A stretch of DNA of 64,000 nucleotides from Sulfitobacter litoralis (GCF_900103185.1 NZ_FNJD01000005.1:1-64000); one strand, 5' to 3'; shown: positions 16,567 through 26,653, counted from the first letter of the stretch. A program made the numbers and translations. The notes: generated from the letters alone by a model not told the origin.

Positions 16567-19503
16567 TTACCCCAGTTCTGCCAAGCGGTTCAGCGCTGCC
16601 TGAAGCTGGTCTGCTTCTTCTTGCCGTGCATCGAGATTGCCTTGGGCCTCGGCAACAACCTCGGCAGGGGCGGAGGCCGCGAATTTGGGGTTGTTCAAAC
16701 GTCCTTTCAGCCCGCCGATTTCCTTGCCTAGCTTGTCGAGCGACTTTTGCAGACGCGCTTTTTCAGCGTCGATGTCGATCAGGCCGGCCAGCGGCAAGCC
16801 AAAGCTGGCCCCCGGTGCCGCGATAGAGACGGTGCCTTTGGGGAAAGTCTCTGCCTTATCCAAGGTTTCGACCCGTGCCAGCCGTTTGATCATCGCCTCG
16901 TTGCCGTCCCATGCGGTTTGGCCTGCGGCGTCCATGTCGGTATAAAGCATCGGCACTTTGAGCCCCGCAGGCACATGCATCTGTTGACGTGCTGAACGAA
17001 TGGATTCGATCAGGCCGATCACCCAGTTGAGTTCGCGGTCGGCGTCGGCGTCCAGCATCTCGGCGGTGCTGTAGGTCGGCCAGTCGCCATGCACCAGCAT
17101 CTTGGAACGGGTCGCCGTGGTCTGCCACAGTTCCTCGGTGATGTAGGGCATGATCGGGTGCAGCAGGACAAGGCACTGATCCAGCACCCATTTCAACGTC
17201 TGGCGTGTCTCGGCGGCCTCTGGCGCATCGTCTTGCAGCAGGGGTTTGGACAGCTCTACATACCAGTCGCAAACCTTGCCCCAGACAAAGGCATAAAGCG
17301 CATTGGCCGCGTCATTGAAGCGATAGTTGTCCAATGCGGCGTCGACCTCTTCGCGAACGCGAGCGGTTTCGCCGATGATCCATTTGTTGAGCGTGTGGTC
17401 GACTTGGGTGTGACTGGTGTAGGCCACCGTCGCGACGCTGTCCTCGAACACGCCGTTCATCTCGGCGAAACGGTGGGCGTTCCACAGTTTGGTGCCGAAG
17501 TTGCGGTAGCCGGCGATGCGTTGTGTCGACAGTTTCAGGTCGCGCCCCATGGCGGCCATTGCCGTCAGGGTAAAGCGCACCGCATCCGCGCCGTATTCGT
17601 CGATCAGGTCCAGCGGGTCCAGCACGTTGCCGAGCGATTTGGACATCTTCTTGCCCTTCTCGTCGCGCACCAGCGCGTGGACATAGACGGTGTCGAACGG
17701 ATTTTGATCGACCACGGCGTATTGCATCATCATCATTCGGGCGACCCAGAAGAAGATAATATCGAAACCAGTGATCAGCACCGAGGTGGGGAAGTATTTC
17801 GCCAGCTCGTCCGTCTGTTCGGGCCAGCCAAGCGTGCCGATGGGCCAAAGGCCGGAGGAGAACCACGTGTCAAGGACATCGGGGTCGCGGGTCAGTGTCT
17901 TGCCGGGTGCCATCGCTTGCGCTTCGGGTTCGGTCGCAGCGCAGTATTCATTGCCCTCGTCATCAAACCACACAGGGATCTGGTGGCCCCACCACAGTTG
18001 ACGCGAGATGCACCAAGGTTCGATATTCTCGAGCCAGTGGAAATACACCTTTTTATCCTGCTCGGGCAGGATTTGGACATCACCATTGCGCACGGCGTCG
18101 ATGGCGGGTTGCACGATTTTCGAGGTCTCAACAAACCATTGGTCGGTCAGCATGGGTTCGATCACTACTTTGGATCGGTCACCAAACGGCTGCATGATCT
18201 TCTTGGGCTCGACCAGCGGGACCAGCATTTCGTCACGCTCTTCGCCGCCTTCTTCTGGGGCGAGGGGGGCTTTGACAGGCTTGCCCAAGCGCGGATCGGT
18301 CGGCGGCACCATGACGGCCAAGCCTTCGGCGGTGATATCGGCGATGACCTTGGTGCGCGCCTCGAACCGGTCGAGGCCGCGGTATTCTCCGGGCACGAGG
18401 TTGATCTCTGTCGCGTCCGTTGGGGCGTCTTCACGGCCATCGGCGATGGCCTGTGCGCGGGCGGCTGCTTCGTCATAAGGCAGGCCGTCGGCGCGCATGG
18501 CCCCGCGGGTGTCCATCAGCGCGTAGAGCGGAATGTTGTTGCGTTTCGCGACGCCGTAGTCGTTGAAGTCATGCGCGCCGGTGATCTTGACCGCGCCCGA
18601 GCCAAAATTCTTGTCGGGGTATTCGTCGGTGATGATCGGGATGCGGCGGCGCTGTGCTTTGGGGCCGACCGGGATTTCGCACAGCTTGCCAACGATGGGC
18701 GCATAGCGTTCGTCGGATGTGTGTACCGCAACCGCGCCATCGCCCAGCATGGTTTCGGGGCGGGTTGTTGCGATCGAGATGTAATCGCGTTCCTCGGTCA
18801 GCGTTACGTTACCGTCTTCGTCTTTCTCGACGTAGGTGTAGGTCGCGCCATCGGCCAGAGGGTATTTGAAGTGCCACATGTGGCCGTCAACTTCGGTGGA
18901 TTCGACCTCGAGGTCGGAAATCGCGGTCTCGAAATGCGGGTCCCAGTTGACCAGACGCTTGCCGCGATAGATCAGCCCTTTGTTGTACATATCCACGAAG
19001 ACCTTGATCACGGCGTCGTGGAAGTTGCCTTCCTCGCCCGCGGGGGCACCCGGCGCACCGGACATGGTGAAAGCGTTGCGCGACCAATCAAGCGAGGTGC
19101 CCAGGCGTTTGAGCTGGCCGATAATCGTGCCGCCGGACTTCTGCTTTTGCTCCCAGACTTTGGCGGTGAATTCTTCGCGGGTGAAATCGGTGCGGCGTTT
19201 GCCGTCTTTCGCAAGCTCGCGTTCCACCACCATCTGCGTCGCGATACCGGCGTGGTCCTGACCGGGCTGCCACAGCGTGTCAAAGCCGCGCATGCGGTGC
19301 CAGCGCACCAGAATGTCCTGCAATGTATTGTTGAATGCATGGCCCATGTGCAGCGACCCTGTCACGTTGGGCGGCGGGATCATGACCGAGAAGGTTTCCT
19401 TGCGCGAGGCGTTGGCACCGGCCTTGAAGGCACCGGCGTCTTCCCATGCGGCATAGAGGCGGGCTTCGGCCTGGGCGGCGTCAAAATTCTTGTCGAGGGC
19501 CAT
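16567..19503 (-). CDS. valS: Valyl-tRNA synthetase
   Basis: This class I synthetase charges tRNA-Val. The 978-residue protein has the HIGH motif as HMGH (52-55, in [15 protein letters not shown]) and KMSKS in [17 protein letters not shown]. An editing CP1 domain lies between, with the [14 protein letters not shown] segment. The C-terminal coiled-coil (about 905-975, [19 protein letters not shown]) is the ValRS tRNA-binding arm. The start ATG has AAGAAGGACG upstream. Length and domain order match the family. Confidence 0.97.
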   Translation of the reverse strand: MALDKNFDAAQAEARLYAAWEDAGAFKAGANASRKETFSVMIPPPNVTGSLHMGHAFNNTLQDILVRWHRMRGFDTLWQPGQDHAGIATQMVVERELAKDGKRRTDFTREEFTAKVWEQKQKSGGTIIGQLKRLGTSLDWSRNAFTMSGAPGAPAGEEGNFHDAVIKVFVDMYNKGLIYRGKRLVNWDPHFETAISDLEVESTEVDGHMWHFKYPLADGATYTYVEKDEDGNVTLTEERDYISIATTRPETMLGDGAVAVHTSDERYAPIVGKLCEIPVGPKAQRRRIPIITDEYPDKNFGSGAVKITGAHDFNDYGVAKRNNIPLYALMDTRGAMRADGLPYDEAAARAQAIADGREDAPTDATEINLVPGEYRGLDRFEARTKVIADITAEGLAVMVPPTDPRLGKPVKAPLAPEEGGEERDEMLVPLVEPKKIMQPFGDRSKVVIEPMLTDQWFVETSKIVQPAIDAVRNGDVQILPEQDKKVYFHWLENIEPWCISRQLWWGHQIPVWFDDEGNEYCAATEPEAQAMAPGKTLTRDPDVLDTWFSSGLWPIGTLGWPEQTDELAKYFPTSVLITGFDIIFFWVARMMMMQYAVVDQNPFDTVYVHALVRDEKGKKMSKSLGNVLDPLDLIDEYGADAVRFTLTAMAAMGRDLKLSTQRIAGYRNFGTKLWNAHRFAEMNGVFEDSVATVAYTSHTQVDHTLNKWIIGETARVREEVDAALDNYRFNDAANALYAFVWGKVCDWYVELSKPLLQDDAPEAAETRQTLKWVLDQCLVLLHPIMPYITEELWQTTATRSKMLVHGDWPTYSTAEMLDADADRELNWVIGLIESIRSARQQMHVPAGLKVPMLYTDMDAAGQTAWDGNEAMIKRLARVETLDKAETFPKGTVSIAAPGASFGLPLAGLIDIDAEKARLQKSLDKLGKEIGGLKGRLNNPKFAASAPAEVVAEAQGNLDARQEEADQLQAALNRLAELG

Positions 19504-19697
19504 GATCAGCGTCCTTCTTTTAGCGTAGCGCTTTAAGCTTTGGGATGATCTAGCCGAGCGGGGCGTAAAGGGGAAGGCTGGGGCGTTGAAAACTTGGCGT
19601 CGCTGTGCCAGCTTTCGCCGCGCATCGTATGGACATCGCTGGTTTCGCGCTTAAGGTCGGGCGCAAAGCCAAGATGATGATCAAAGGATGCCGCCAG

Positions 19698-21995
19698 ATG
19701 GAAAAGTTCGGGAAAAGCCAACCGGTCAAACGGGTTGAGGATGTGCGGTTTCTGACCGGCGAGGGGCGCTATGTGGATGACATTGCGCCTGCCGACGCGC
19801 TGCATGCCTATTTCTTCCGATCTCCTGTCGCGCATGGGGTGATCACCACACTGGATGTCACGGATGCGTCCGAGGCAGACGGCGTACACGCTGTCCTGAC
19901 AATCAAGGATCTGGAAGCTGCCGGCATGGATATCTCTATGGCGGCGACGGTGTTGCAGAACCGAGATGGCAGCGAAGGGGCCAAGCCGTTGCGCCCCATG
20001 CTTGCGAAGGACCGTGTGCGTTTCGTCGGGGAACCTGTTGCGGTGGTGATCGCCGAGACGATGAACCAGGCGCGTGACGCCGCAGAGCTGATCATGTTCG
20101 AGGTAGACGATCTGCCCACCCATATGACGCTGGAGCGTGGCGGCGAGACGCTGCATCCAGAAGCGCCGGACAATATGGCATTCGACTGGGGCATGGGGGA
20201 TGAGGAGGCCACGCAAAAGGCATTCGATGCGGCGGCAAAAACGGTCAGCCTGAACGTCGGAGACAACCGTATCATCGTCAACGCGATGGAGCCGCGCGGC
20301 TGTTATGCTGAATGGGCCGACGGCAAGGTGCATGTTTCCAACAACGGGCAGGGCGTTTGGGTGCACAAAGGCAACCTCAAACGCGTGTTCGGGCTAGATG
20401 ACGACCACGTACAGGTGACCAACCCCGATACGGGCGGTGGTTTCGGCATGAAGGCCGCGGCCTATCCCGAATACTTCTCGGTTGCGCAGGCGGCGCGGGC
20501 CTTGGGGCGTCCGGTGCGCTGGATGTCGGACCGGACCGAAGCCATGCTCAGCGACAATGGCGGGCGCGATCTGACCTCGCTTGCGGAATTCGCCTTTGAC
20601 GAAAACAACAAGATCACGGCCTACCGCGTCCGCACCAAATGCAACCTCGGGGCCTATAACAGCCAGTTCGGCCAGCCCATTCAGGCGCTCCTGTTCAGCA
20701 AGGTTTTGATGGGGGTCTATGATGTGCAGACCACGTGGCTGCAGGTCGAAGGCTATTACACCAATACCGTTCAGACCGACGCCTATCGCGGTGCTGGCCG
20801 GCCCGAAGCGATTTATGTGCTGGAGCGGCTGATGGACCGCGCAGCGCGCGAATTGGGTGTCGACCCGTGGGAGCTGCGGCGGATCAACTTTATCAAACCC
20901 GAACAGTTTCCCTATACCTCAGCCACGGGCGAGCAGTACGATGTAGGTGAATTCAACCGCTTGCTGACCCGCGTCGCGGTCGAGGCGGATCACGATGGCT
21001 TTGCCGCACGCAAGGCGGCGGATGCGGCAAAGGGGCTGCTGCGCGGGCAGGGGCTTTGCTATTACATCGAAAGCATTCTCGGCGATCCGGCAGAGGGGGC
21101 CAAGGTCGAGTTTAATGCCGATGGCACCGTGTTTATCTATGTCGGCACCCAGTCTAACGGGCAGGGGCATGAAACCGTCTATGCACAATTCCTGTCGGAT
21201 CAGACGGGCATTCCGGCAGAGCTGATCCACGTCATTCAGGGCGATAGCGATCTGATCAAACAGGGCGGCGGCACTGGTGGGTCGCGCTCTGTCACCACGC
21301 AAAGCACGGCGACGCTGGCTACGGTGGCCAAGATGACCGATGCGTTTACCGCCTTTCTGTCTGAGGAAATGGGTGTGCCTGCGGCGCAGATTAGCTTTGA
21401 CGACGAACGCTTTCGCGCAGACGGGTCGAACATGACGCCCACCATGCTGGAGGTCGCCGAGATGGCGCGCCAGAAGGGCCGCGACGATCTGCTGGTGCAT
21501 CACGAACGCGCAACCCTACCGGGGCGCAGCTATCCCAACGGGGCGCATGTATCCGAGGTTGTGATTGACCCCGAAACAGGCGTTGTGACCGTGGACCGCT
21601 ATACGGTGGTGGATGATTTCGGTAATCTGATCAACCCGATGCTGGCCGAAGGTCAGGTCCATGGCGGGGTGGTGCAGGGCATTGGCCAAGCCATTCAGGA
21701 ACATGTCGTCTATGACGAAGACGGCCAACTGCTGACGGCCTCGTTCATGGATTATGCGATACCCCGCGCGGCGGACGTGCCGTTTGTGTCGTTCAACTCT
21801 GAACCCGTGCCGTCGACCGCAAACCTGATGGGGATGAAGGGCTGCGGCGAGGCGGGAACCGTCGGTGCATTGGCGGCCGTGTCGAACGCGGTACAAGATG
21901 CGTTGTGGGACCGTGGCGTGCGTCAGGCCGACATGCCGTTCACGCCGCATAAAGTGTGGACCTTGCTGAACGACAGCGCAATCGCAGCAGAATAA
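19698..21995 (+). CDS. Xanthine dehydrogenase-family molybdopterin-binding subunit (form II CoxL-like), orphan
   Basis: The 765-residue protein is a large molybdenum hydroxylase subunit. It starts MEKFGKSQPVKRVEDVRF; the ATG at 19698 has AAAGGA nine bases upstream, better than the longer frame from 19605. The Mo-cofactor motif GGGFGMK is at about 246-252. The active-site loop is AYRGAGR (362-368), the form II type rather than the CO-oxidising AYRCSFR loop. The catalytic Glu lies in KGCGEAGTVGAL near 718. The FAD and [2Fe-2S] subunits usually encoded beside it are missing: neighbours are valS and a thioesterase. Substrate unknown. Confidence 0.88.
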   Translation: MEKFGKSQPVKRVEDVRFLTGEGRYVDDIAPADALHAYFFRSPVAHGVITTLDVTDASEADGVHAVLTIKDLEAAGMDISMAATVLQNRDGSEGAKPLRPMLAKDRVRFVGEPVAVVIAETMNQARDAAELIMFEVDDLPTHMTLERGGETLHPEAPDNMAFDWGMGDEEATQKAFDAAAKTVSLNVGDNRIIVNAMEPRGCYAEWADGKVHVSNNGQGVWVHKGNLKRVFGLDDDHVQVTNPDTGGGFGMKAAAYPEYFSVAQAARALGRPVRWMSDRTEAMLSDNGGRDLTSLAEFAFDENNKITAYRVRTKCNLGAYNSQFGQPIQALLFSKVLMGVYDVQTTWLQVEGYYTNTVQTDAYRGAGRPEAIYVLERLMDRAARELGVDPWELRRINFIKPEQFPYTSATGEQYDVGEFNRLLTRVAVEADHDGFAARKAADAAKGLLRGQGLCYYIESILGDPAEGAKVEFNADGTVFIYVGTQSNGQGHETVYAQFLSDQTGIPAELIHVIQGDSDLIKQGGGTGGSRSVTTQSTATLATVAKMTDAFTAFLSEEMGVPAAQISFDDERFRADGSNMTPTMLEVAEMARQKGRDDLLVHHERATLPGRSYPNGAHVSEVVIDPETGVVTVDRYTVVDDFGNLINPMLAEGQVHGGVVQGIGQAIQEHVVYDEDGQLLTASFMDYAIPRAADVPFVSFNSEPVPSTANLMGMKGCGEAGTVGALAAVSNAVQDALWDRGVRQADMPFTPHKVWTLLNDSAIAAE

Positions 21996-22039
21996 GCTTG
22001 GTTGCATCGGGGCGGGCCAGACGCCCCGATGCCTTCGTC

Positions 22040-22525
22040 TTAGGTCGCGATCTTCATCACGATACAGGTGGTCGAACCGGTTGCGTAAAGCTTGCCATCC
22101 TCGACCCCGCGAATTTCCCCATGCGCCACACCGGTAGAGCGGCCGACGTGATCGGTCGTTCCGATGCAGTCAACCTGCATGCCCAAGGGGATCGAACGCA
22201 GAATGTTAATCTTGTATTCCAGCGTCGTATAAACCGATCCGCGCGGGACTTTTGTCATCACAGCGCAGGCCATCGCGGAATCAAGCAAGGTGCCGTACCA
22301 GCCGCCGTGCACGGTTCCCATGGGGTTGGTCACGTTGAACTCGGGCGTGCCACGAAACACCGCGCGCCCGTCCGAAATGTCGTGCAGCATATAGCCCATA
22401 GTCGCACCGATGGGCGGGCCCGGGTTGGTGCCGTCCAGAATTTTCTGCATGAACTCCAGCCCGCTAAGCGCAAGCGCTTCGGACTGGCTCAGCAGATCTT
22501 GGGGTGTTTCGGCAAGGCGTGGCAT
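22040..22525 (-). CDS. PaaI-family hotdog thioesterase
   Basis: The 161-residue protein has a hotdog fold with the NPMGTVHGGWYGTLLDSAM segment, where HGG is the substrate-loop motif of PaaI-type acyl-CoA thioesterases. The catalytic Asp is probably the one in LLDSAMA. Such enzymes hydrolyse aromatic or medium-chain acyl-CoAs. It is encoded between the orphan molybdopterin gene (convergent) and metF (same strand, 75 bp away) and has no obvious operon partner. Confidence 0.85.
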   Translation of the reverse strand: MPRLAETPQDLLSQSEALALSGLEFMQKILDGTNPGPPIGATMGYMLHDISDGRAVFRGTPEFNVTNPMGTVHGGWYGTLLDSAMACAVMTKVPRGSVYTTLEYKINILRSIPLGMQVDCIGTTDHVGRSTGVAHGEIRGVEDGKLYATGSTTCIVMKIAT

Positions 22526-22600
22526 AAAAAAATCTCCGGCAGTTGCGTGCCGGAGAAGAGTGCCGTTGTTCTTGACCCAAGGGCAAGTTGTGCGGTGGTT

Positions 22601-23467
22601 TTACGCCACGTCGGACAGCGATGTTTGCGCCGTCACCCCAAGGGCACGACAGACGGCGCGGGTCAGTTCCGGCCGGTTGAGCGTGTAGAAGTGCAGATTC
22701 TCGACACCTTCCGACACCAGCTCGCTGCACATTTCGGTGCATAGCGCGGTGGACAGCAGGTCATGACGGTCATCGCGGATCGCGGCGGCATAGGCTTCGT
22801 CTAATGCTGCTGGCACGCTGGCCCCGCAGCGGGTGGCAAAGTTGCGCGCCGATTTCCAGTTTGTCACCGGCATGATGCCCGGCGTGATCGGTTTGGTGAT
22901 GCCTGCTGCCGCGCAGGCATCGCGGAACCGCAGGAATGTTTCGGCCTCGAAAAAGAACTGGGTGATCGCCTCGTCCGCGCCCGCGTCGAACTTGCGCTTT
23001 AGCCATTCGACGTTTTGCGCCTGATCCGGGGATTCGGGATGCGGTTCGGGGTAGGCACCGACGCGCAGGGTAAACTTGCCGGTATTTGCAAGCGCCTCGA
23101 TCAGTTCGACACTATCTGCAAAGCCGTCGGCATGGGGGGTAAAGGTCGCTGCACCGTTTTCGGGATCACCGCGCAGGGCGACAATATCGGTCACGCCGAT
23201 CTCGGCAAAACTATTGGCGACTTCCAGCGTCTCGGCCTTGCTGGCACCCACGCACGTCAGGTGGGCGGCGACGGGCAGCCCGGAGGTGCGGCGCAAAACA
23301 TGGGCCGAATCATGGGTCAGGTCACGGGTAGATCCGCCCGCACCGTAGGTGACGGAAAAGAAACGCGGAGCCAGCGGTGCCAAGGCCTGCGCCGTATCCC
23401 AAAGACGGAACGACGCGTCCACGGACTTGGGCGGGAAGACTTCGAATGAAACGGCGGGGCTGGTCAT
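22601..23467 (-). CDS. metF: 5,10-methylenetetrahydrofolate reductase
   Basis: MetF reduces methylene-THF to methyl-THF for methionine synthesis, using FAD. The 288-residue protein starts VSFEVFPPKS within its first 15 residues, the family signature with the catalytic Glu. It continues with FFSVTYGAGGSTRD and IVALRGDP, both FAD-barrel segments, and ends with FYTLNR. The ATG at 23467 has AGGATCG eight bases upstream, better than 23506. It is divergent from metR, its expected activator. Confidence 0.95.
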   Translation of the reverse strand: MTSPAVSFEVFPPKSVDASFRLWDTAQALAPLAPRFFSVTYGAGGSTRDLTHDSAHVLRRTSGLPVAAHLTCVGASKAETLEVANSFAEIGVTDIVALRGDPENGAATFTPHADGFADSVELIEALANTGKFTLRVGAYPEPHPESPDQAQNVEWLKRKFDAGADEAITQFFFEAETFLRFRDACAAAGITKPITPGIMPVTNWKSARNFATRCGASVPAALDEAYAAAIRDDRHDLLSTALCTEMCSELVSEGVENLHFYTLNRPELTRAVCRALGVTAQTSLSDVA

Positions 23468-23547
23468 TTTTACGATCCTGTTTTTAGCTTTCAACTCTTG
23501 TCGCACAGATGTGGTTGTGAAACAAACTCATAACTTTCATCTTCAAC

Positions 23548-23563
23548 ATGAGGAACGCCTCAT
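23548..23563. promoter_or_regulatory. Palindrome overlapping the metR ribosome site
   Basis: ATGAGG / CCTCAT around AACG ends one base before the metR start codon and covers its SD. Upstream, TGAAA (23518-23522) and TTTCA (23535-23539) form another dyad that loosely resembles a MetR half-site pair. Either could mediate control of metF/metR. Confidence 0.4.
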
Positions 23564-24469
23564 ATGCATATTGAGTTCCGTCACCTGCGCACCATTCAGG
23601 CGATTCACGAGGCCGGCGGGCTGGCCCGCGCAGCAGAGACCATGAACATCACCCAATCAGCCTTGTCGCATCAGGTAAAGGGCTTGGAAGATCAGGCTGG
23701 CGTTGAACTTTTCGTGCGCCGTTCCAAACCGCTAAAGCTGTCGCCTGCGGGGTTGCGGTTGCTCAAGTTGGCGCAGCAGGTCTTGCCGCAGCTAGAAGCC
23801 GCACAGGCGGAATTCATGGGGTTGCGGGCGGGCAGCACAGGCCGGATGCATATCGCCATTGAATGTCACGCCTGTTTCGAATGGCTGTTCCCTGTGCTTG
23901 AACAATTCCGCAAAAGCTGGCCCGATGTGGATGTCGATATCCGCCCCGGGCTGGCCTTTGACGCTTTGCCTGCCTTGCTGCGCGAAGAGGTGGATCTGGT
24001 GGTCTCCTCTGATCCCGAAGACCTGCCGGGCGTGAAATTCGTCGAGCTGTTTGATTACAAGGCAGTCTTTGTCGCCTCCAGCACGCATCCCTTGGCGCAG
24101 GAGCCTTTCGTTGAGGCGGCGGATTTCAGGGGCGAGACGCTGATTACCTATCCGGTGGAACGCACACGTCTTGATGTGTTCAGCCAGTTGCTGATCCCCG
24201 CCAAAGTCGAACCGCTGGCGATCCGGCAGGTGGAGCTAACGGCGGTGATCCTGCTGCTGGTGGCATCAAACAGAGGCGTGTCGGTGCTGCCCGATTGGGT
24301 CGTGCGCGAAGTGAAATACAGCAATGATTACGTCACCCGCCCGCTGACCGAGAACGGCATCACCCGCAGGCTTTATGCGGCTGTTCGCGAGGATGATCTG
24401 GAGAAGCCGTTTATGACCAAGCTCTTGGGGTTGGCGGGCGAAGAGGCGCGAAAGCTGCAACGGGCCTAG
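23564..24469 (+). CDS. metR: LysR-family regulator MetR
   Basis: The 301-residue protein has an N-terminal LysR helix-turn-helix (1-60, including EAGGLARAAETMNITQSALS and HQVKGLEDQAGVELF). A periplasmic-binding-like effector domain follows, with IAIECHACFEWLFPVLEQFR, the MetR form of the ligand pocket. MetR uses homocysteine as coeffector to activate met genes, including metF, from which it is divergently transcribed here. Identification rests on this pairing and close sequence resemblance. Confidence 0.92.
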   Translation: MHIEFRHLRTIQAIHEAGGLARAAETMNITQSALSHQVKGLEDQAGVELFVRRSKPLKLSPAGLRLLKLAQQVLPQLEAAQAEFMGLRAGSTGRMHIAIECHACFEWLFPVLEQFRKSWPDVDVDIRPGLAFDALPALLREEVDLVVSSDPEDLPGVKFVELFDYKAVFVASSTHPLAQEPFVEAADFRGETLITYPVERTRLDVFSQLLIPAKVEPLAIRQVELTAVILLLVASNRGVSVLPDWVVREVKYSNDYVTRPLTENGITRRLYAAVREDDLEKPFMTKLLGLAGEEARKLQRA

Positions 24470-24481
24470 TCGGCGCTGCCC

Positions 24482-24979
24482 TTAGCGGTGCAACCGTGGG
24501 TCGAGCGCGAAGTCTTCTTGCACCACGTCGTCGTAATGACTGGCTGTCTTTTGCGCGTCAAAGATCAGGTTCCAGCTGTGGCGCGAAACGGTGGACGGGA
24601 TCAGCACAAACAGGTGATCGCGTAGCAGCGCGTCGCCAAATCCTTTTTGCCCCGCACCATGGGCACCGGGCACCAGCCAGTTCGGGTTGGGGACATCCGC
24701 GGCTTGCACCACATGCACCGTCGCTGGGTCGATCACACGGCCTGATGTCAGCACGTGATGCGCGGTGTCCAGCGCCTTGAACCCCTTGTGCACCGCAACC
24801 TCGAGGATCGCGGTGGCAGGGTCTAGCGCGGTATAGACAGCCCGCACACCGGGGCTGTTCCAGCGCCCGCCCACACGGTACGCGCCTTCGCCGCTATGCC
24901 AGGTGGGTGCATGCTGCCGTTGATCCAACCGCCAAAAACGCAGTGCGCCTGACCCGAGGGGCGGCGGCAAAGGCGTCAA
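24482..24979 (-). CDS. RES-domain toxin
   Basis: The 165-residue protein is a RES domain, named for conserved Arg, Glu and Ser. Seen here are R14/R17 in ALRFWRLDQ, GGRW (37-40), Y49, E60 in PATAILEV and S132 in VSRHSWNLIFD. Characterised RES toxins degrade NAD+. The start overlaps the antitoxin stop by four bases, so the two are translationally coupled. The toxin gene is second, as usual for this family. Confidence 0.9.
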   Translation of the reverse strand: MTPLPPPLGSGALRFWRLDQRQHAPTWHSGEGAYRVGGRWNSPGVRAVYTALDPATAILEVAVHKGFKALDTAHHVLTSGRVIDPATVHVVQAADVPNPNWLVPGAHGAGQKGFGDALLRDHLFVLIPSTVSRHSWNLIFDAQKTASHYDDVVQEDFALDPRLHR

Positions 24980-25482
24980 GCGTAGACCCCGTACTCCATC
25001 CGGGTGAGGGCGTTTTCAACGGCTTCGGCCCCCGCGGCCGACGACAGCAGGTCAATCGGACGCCGGTTGTCCAAGCTGATGGCAGGGGCCAGCATCCACG
25101 CCTCGGCGGCATCTTGATCGCCTAGAACATCGGTCGCCTGCGCCAGCAGTTCGGCAAAGCGCCACGCTCGGCTGCTTTGCTCGATGGAGAGACGGTCCTT
25201 GCCCTTGTCGGCTTTCTTGCGCTGAAGCGTGCGCAGGCTCATACCGATCGCTTTGTTCAGCGCGTCGCCCGAGGACAGCACCGACACAGTATCGACCAGA
25301 TGCAGCAGCGCCTTAGAAGAGATGCCTTTGACAATCACATCATGCGCCTCAAGCGAGTTGCGCACCGTCTGGTTGATCACCTTGCGCCCGCCCAGCAGGT
25401 GGAACGCACGCAGGGCACCATCTGCATCGACATCGATCAAGGGGATTGCATTTTTGTCGGATTGAAAGGCGGTCGCACCCAT
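24976..25482 (-). CDS. Xre/MbcA/ParS-type antitoxin of the RES pair
   Basis: The 168-residue protein resembles antitoxins of RES toxins. The N-terminal half contains an Xre-like helix-turn-helix (around GISSKALLHLVDTVSVLSSG then LNKAIGMSLRTLQRKKADK), and the C-terminal part is the toxin-binding DUF2384 domain (WRFAELLAQATDVLGDQDAA, then AWMLAPAISLDNRRPIDLL). The start at 25482 follows AAAAGGAG by seven bases; in-frame starts at 25503 and 25524 lack such a site. The operator-like dyad at 25498-25530 lies just upstream. Confidence 0.88.
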   Translation of the reverse strand: MGATAFQSDKNAIPLIDVDADGALRAFHLLGGRKVINQTVRNSLEAHDVIVKGISSKALLHLVDTVSVLSSGDALNKAIGMSLRTLQRKKADKGKDRLSIEQSSRAWRFAELLAQATDVLGDQDAAEAWMLAPAISLDNRRPIDLLSSAAGAEAVENALTRMEYGVYA

Positions 25483-25497
25483 AGCTGCACTCCTTTT

Positions 25498-25530
25498 CGT
25501 CATGTGTCGTAAAATATATGACACGTGACG
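25498..25530. promoter_or_regulatory. Operator-like inverted repeat of the RES toxin-antitoxin operon
   Basis: Left arm CGTCATGTGTCGT and the reverse complement of right arm ATGACACGTGACG match at 11 of 13 positions, around AAAATAT. It sits 16 bp upstream of the antitoxin start and overlaps the AT-rich promoter region, as expected for autorepression. Confidence 0.7.
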
Positions 25531-25583
25531 CCGTGTTTTTCAAGGGGGCAGGGGGTTGTTCGCCGTAGGTACAAAAGGGGGCA

Positions 25584-25600
25584 GGGGCGCGTGCGCCCCC
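25584..25600 (-). terminator. Terminator-like hairpin after the oxidoreductase gene
   Basis: GGGGCGC / GCGCCCC stem with a two-base loop, followed on the minus strand by a C-rich stretch and TTTTG, 13-29 bp after the stop. Confidence 0.55.
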
Positions 25601-25612
25601 GCCCGACTGGTG

Positions 25613-26653
25613 TTAGCCGACCTTAACGATGGCCTTGCCTTGGTTGCCGCCGGTCAACAGGTCCATAAAGGCTTGTGGGGCGTTTTCGAGGCCCTCGGTG
25701 ATGTCCTCTTTTACCGCGATGGAGCCATCTGCCACTTTGGGGGCGACTTCCTTGAGGAAATTGGGGAAGTTGTTCCAGTGGTTTGAAATGATGAAGCCAT
25801 TCACGCTGAGGAAGTTCACCAGGATCGTGCGCCACAGTTTCGGCGCGGTCAGCGCCTCTTCGGCAGCATTCGCGCCCAATCCACCGGCGTTATACCATGC
25901 GATCATACCGCAGATCGGAATACGCCCGTGCGGATTCATCATCGGGATAACGGCTTCAAGCACTTTGCCGCCGACGTTTTCAAAGTAGATGTCGATGCCT
26001 TTGGGGCAGGCGTCTTTAAGCGCGGCACGCAGCGATTTCGCGTCATCATAGGCGCGGTGGTCGATGCATTCATCAAAACCGAAGTGGTCTTTGGCCATGG
26101 CGCATTTGTCCGCGCCGCCCGCGATGCCCACAACACGCAGCCCGTGCGACTTGGCGATCTGGCCAACCATAGACCCGACGGGGCCGGTTGCAGCGGCGAC
26201 GACAAGTGTTTCACCCTCCTTTGGGCGACCATATTCCATCAAACCTTGCCATCCGGTAAACCCGGGCATGCCCAAAACGCCAAGCGATGTGGTGATCGAC
26301 ACTTGATCAGGATCGACTTTGCGCAGCTGGTTGGCGGGCAGGACGCCGTGCGTGGCCCAGCCCAGCATACCGAACGCATGGTCACCCGGTTTCAAATCGG
26401 GGCTGTTAGAGGCAATGACCTCTCCGACCGAACCGCCCTCCATCGTGCCGCCGACCGGCACCGGCGCGGCATAGGATTTCGCGTCATCCATGCGGCCCCG
26501 CATGTAGGGGTCAAGCGACATGTATTTAATGCGGACCAGCACTTCGCCGTCGCCGGGTGTGGGCACAGGGCCCTCTTCGAGGCGGAAGTTATCGGCCGTC
26601 GGGGCCCCGTCAGGGCGCGATGCAAGCACAATTCGTTTCATCTGGTCGGACAT
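25613..26653 (-). CDS. NADP-dependent MDR oxidoreductase (CurA/leukotriene B4 reductase-like)
   Basis: The 346-residue protein belongs to the zinc-free medium-chain dehydrogenase/reductases. Features are YMSLDPYMRGRM (about 50-61), the Rossmann loop AATGPVGSMVGQIAK (about 155-169) and IDIYFENVGGKVLEAV, which is typical of CurA-type double-bond reductases. Zinc-binding Cys residues are absent. They reduce alpha,beta-unsaturated carbonyls. The start ATG follows AAGGAGG. The gene appears to be alone, with a terminator after it. Confidence 0.9.
   Translation of the reverse strand: MSDQMKRIVLASRPDGAPTADNFRLEEGPVPTPGDGEVLVRIKYMSLDPYMRGRMDDAKSYAAPVPVGGTMEGGSVGEVIASNSPDLKPGDHAFGMLGWATHGVLPANQLRKVDPDQVSITTSLGVLGMPGFTGWQGLMEYGRPKEGETLVVAAATGPVGSMVGQIAKSHGLRVVGIAGGADKCAMAKDHFGFDECIDHRAYDDAKSLRAALKDACPKGIDIYFENVGGKVLEAVIPMMNPHGRIPICGMIAWYNAGGLGANAAEEALTAPKLWRTILVNFLSVNGFIISNHWNNFPNFLKEVAPKVADGSIAVKEDITEGLENAPQAFMDLLTGGNQGKAIVKVG

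Noticed and set aside
17089-19536. An 815-codon open frame on the plus strand opposite valS
   Set aside because: It is a shadow of valS: high GC at third positions keeps the opposite strand open. The valS protein has clear HIGH and KMSKS motifs.
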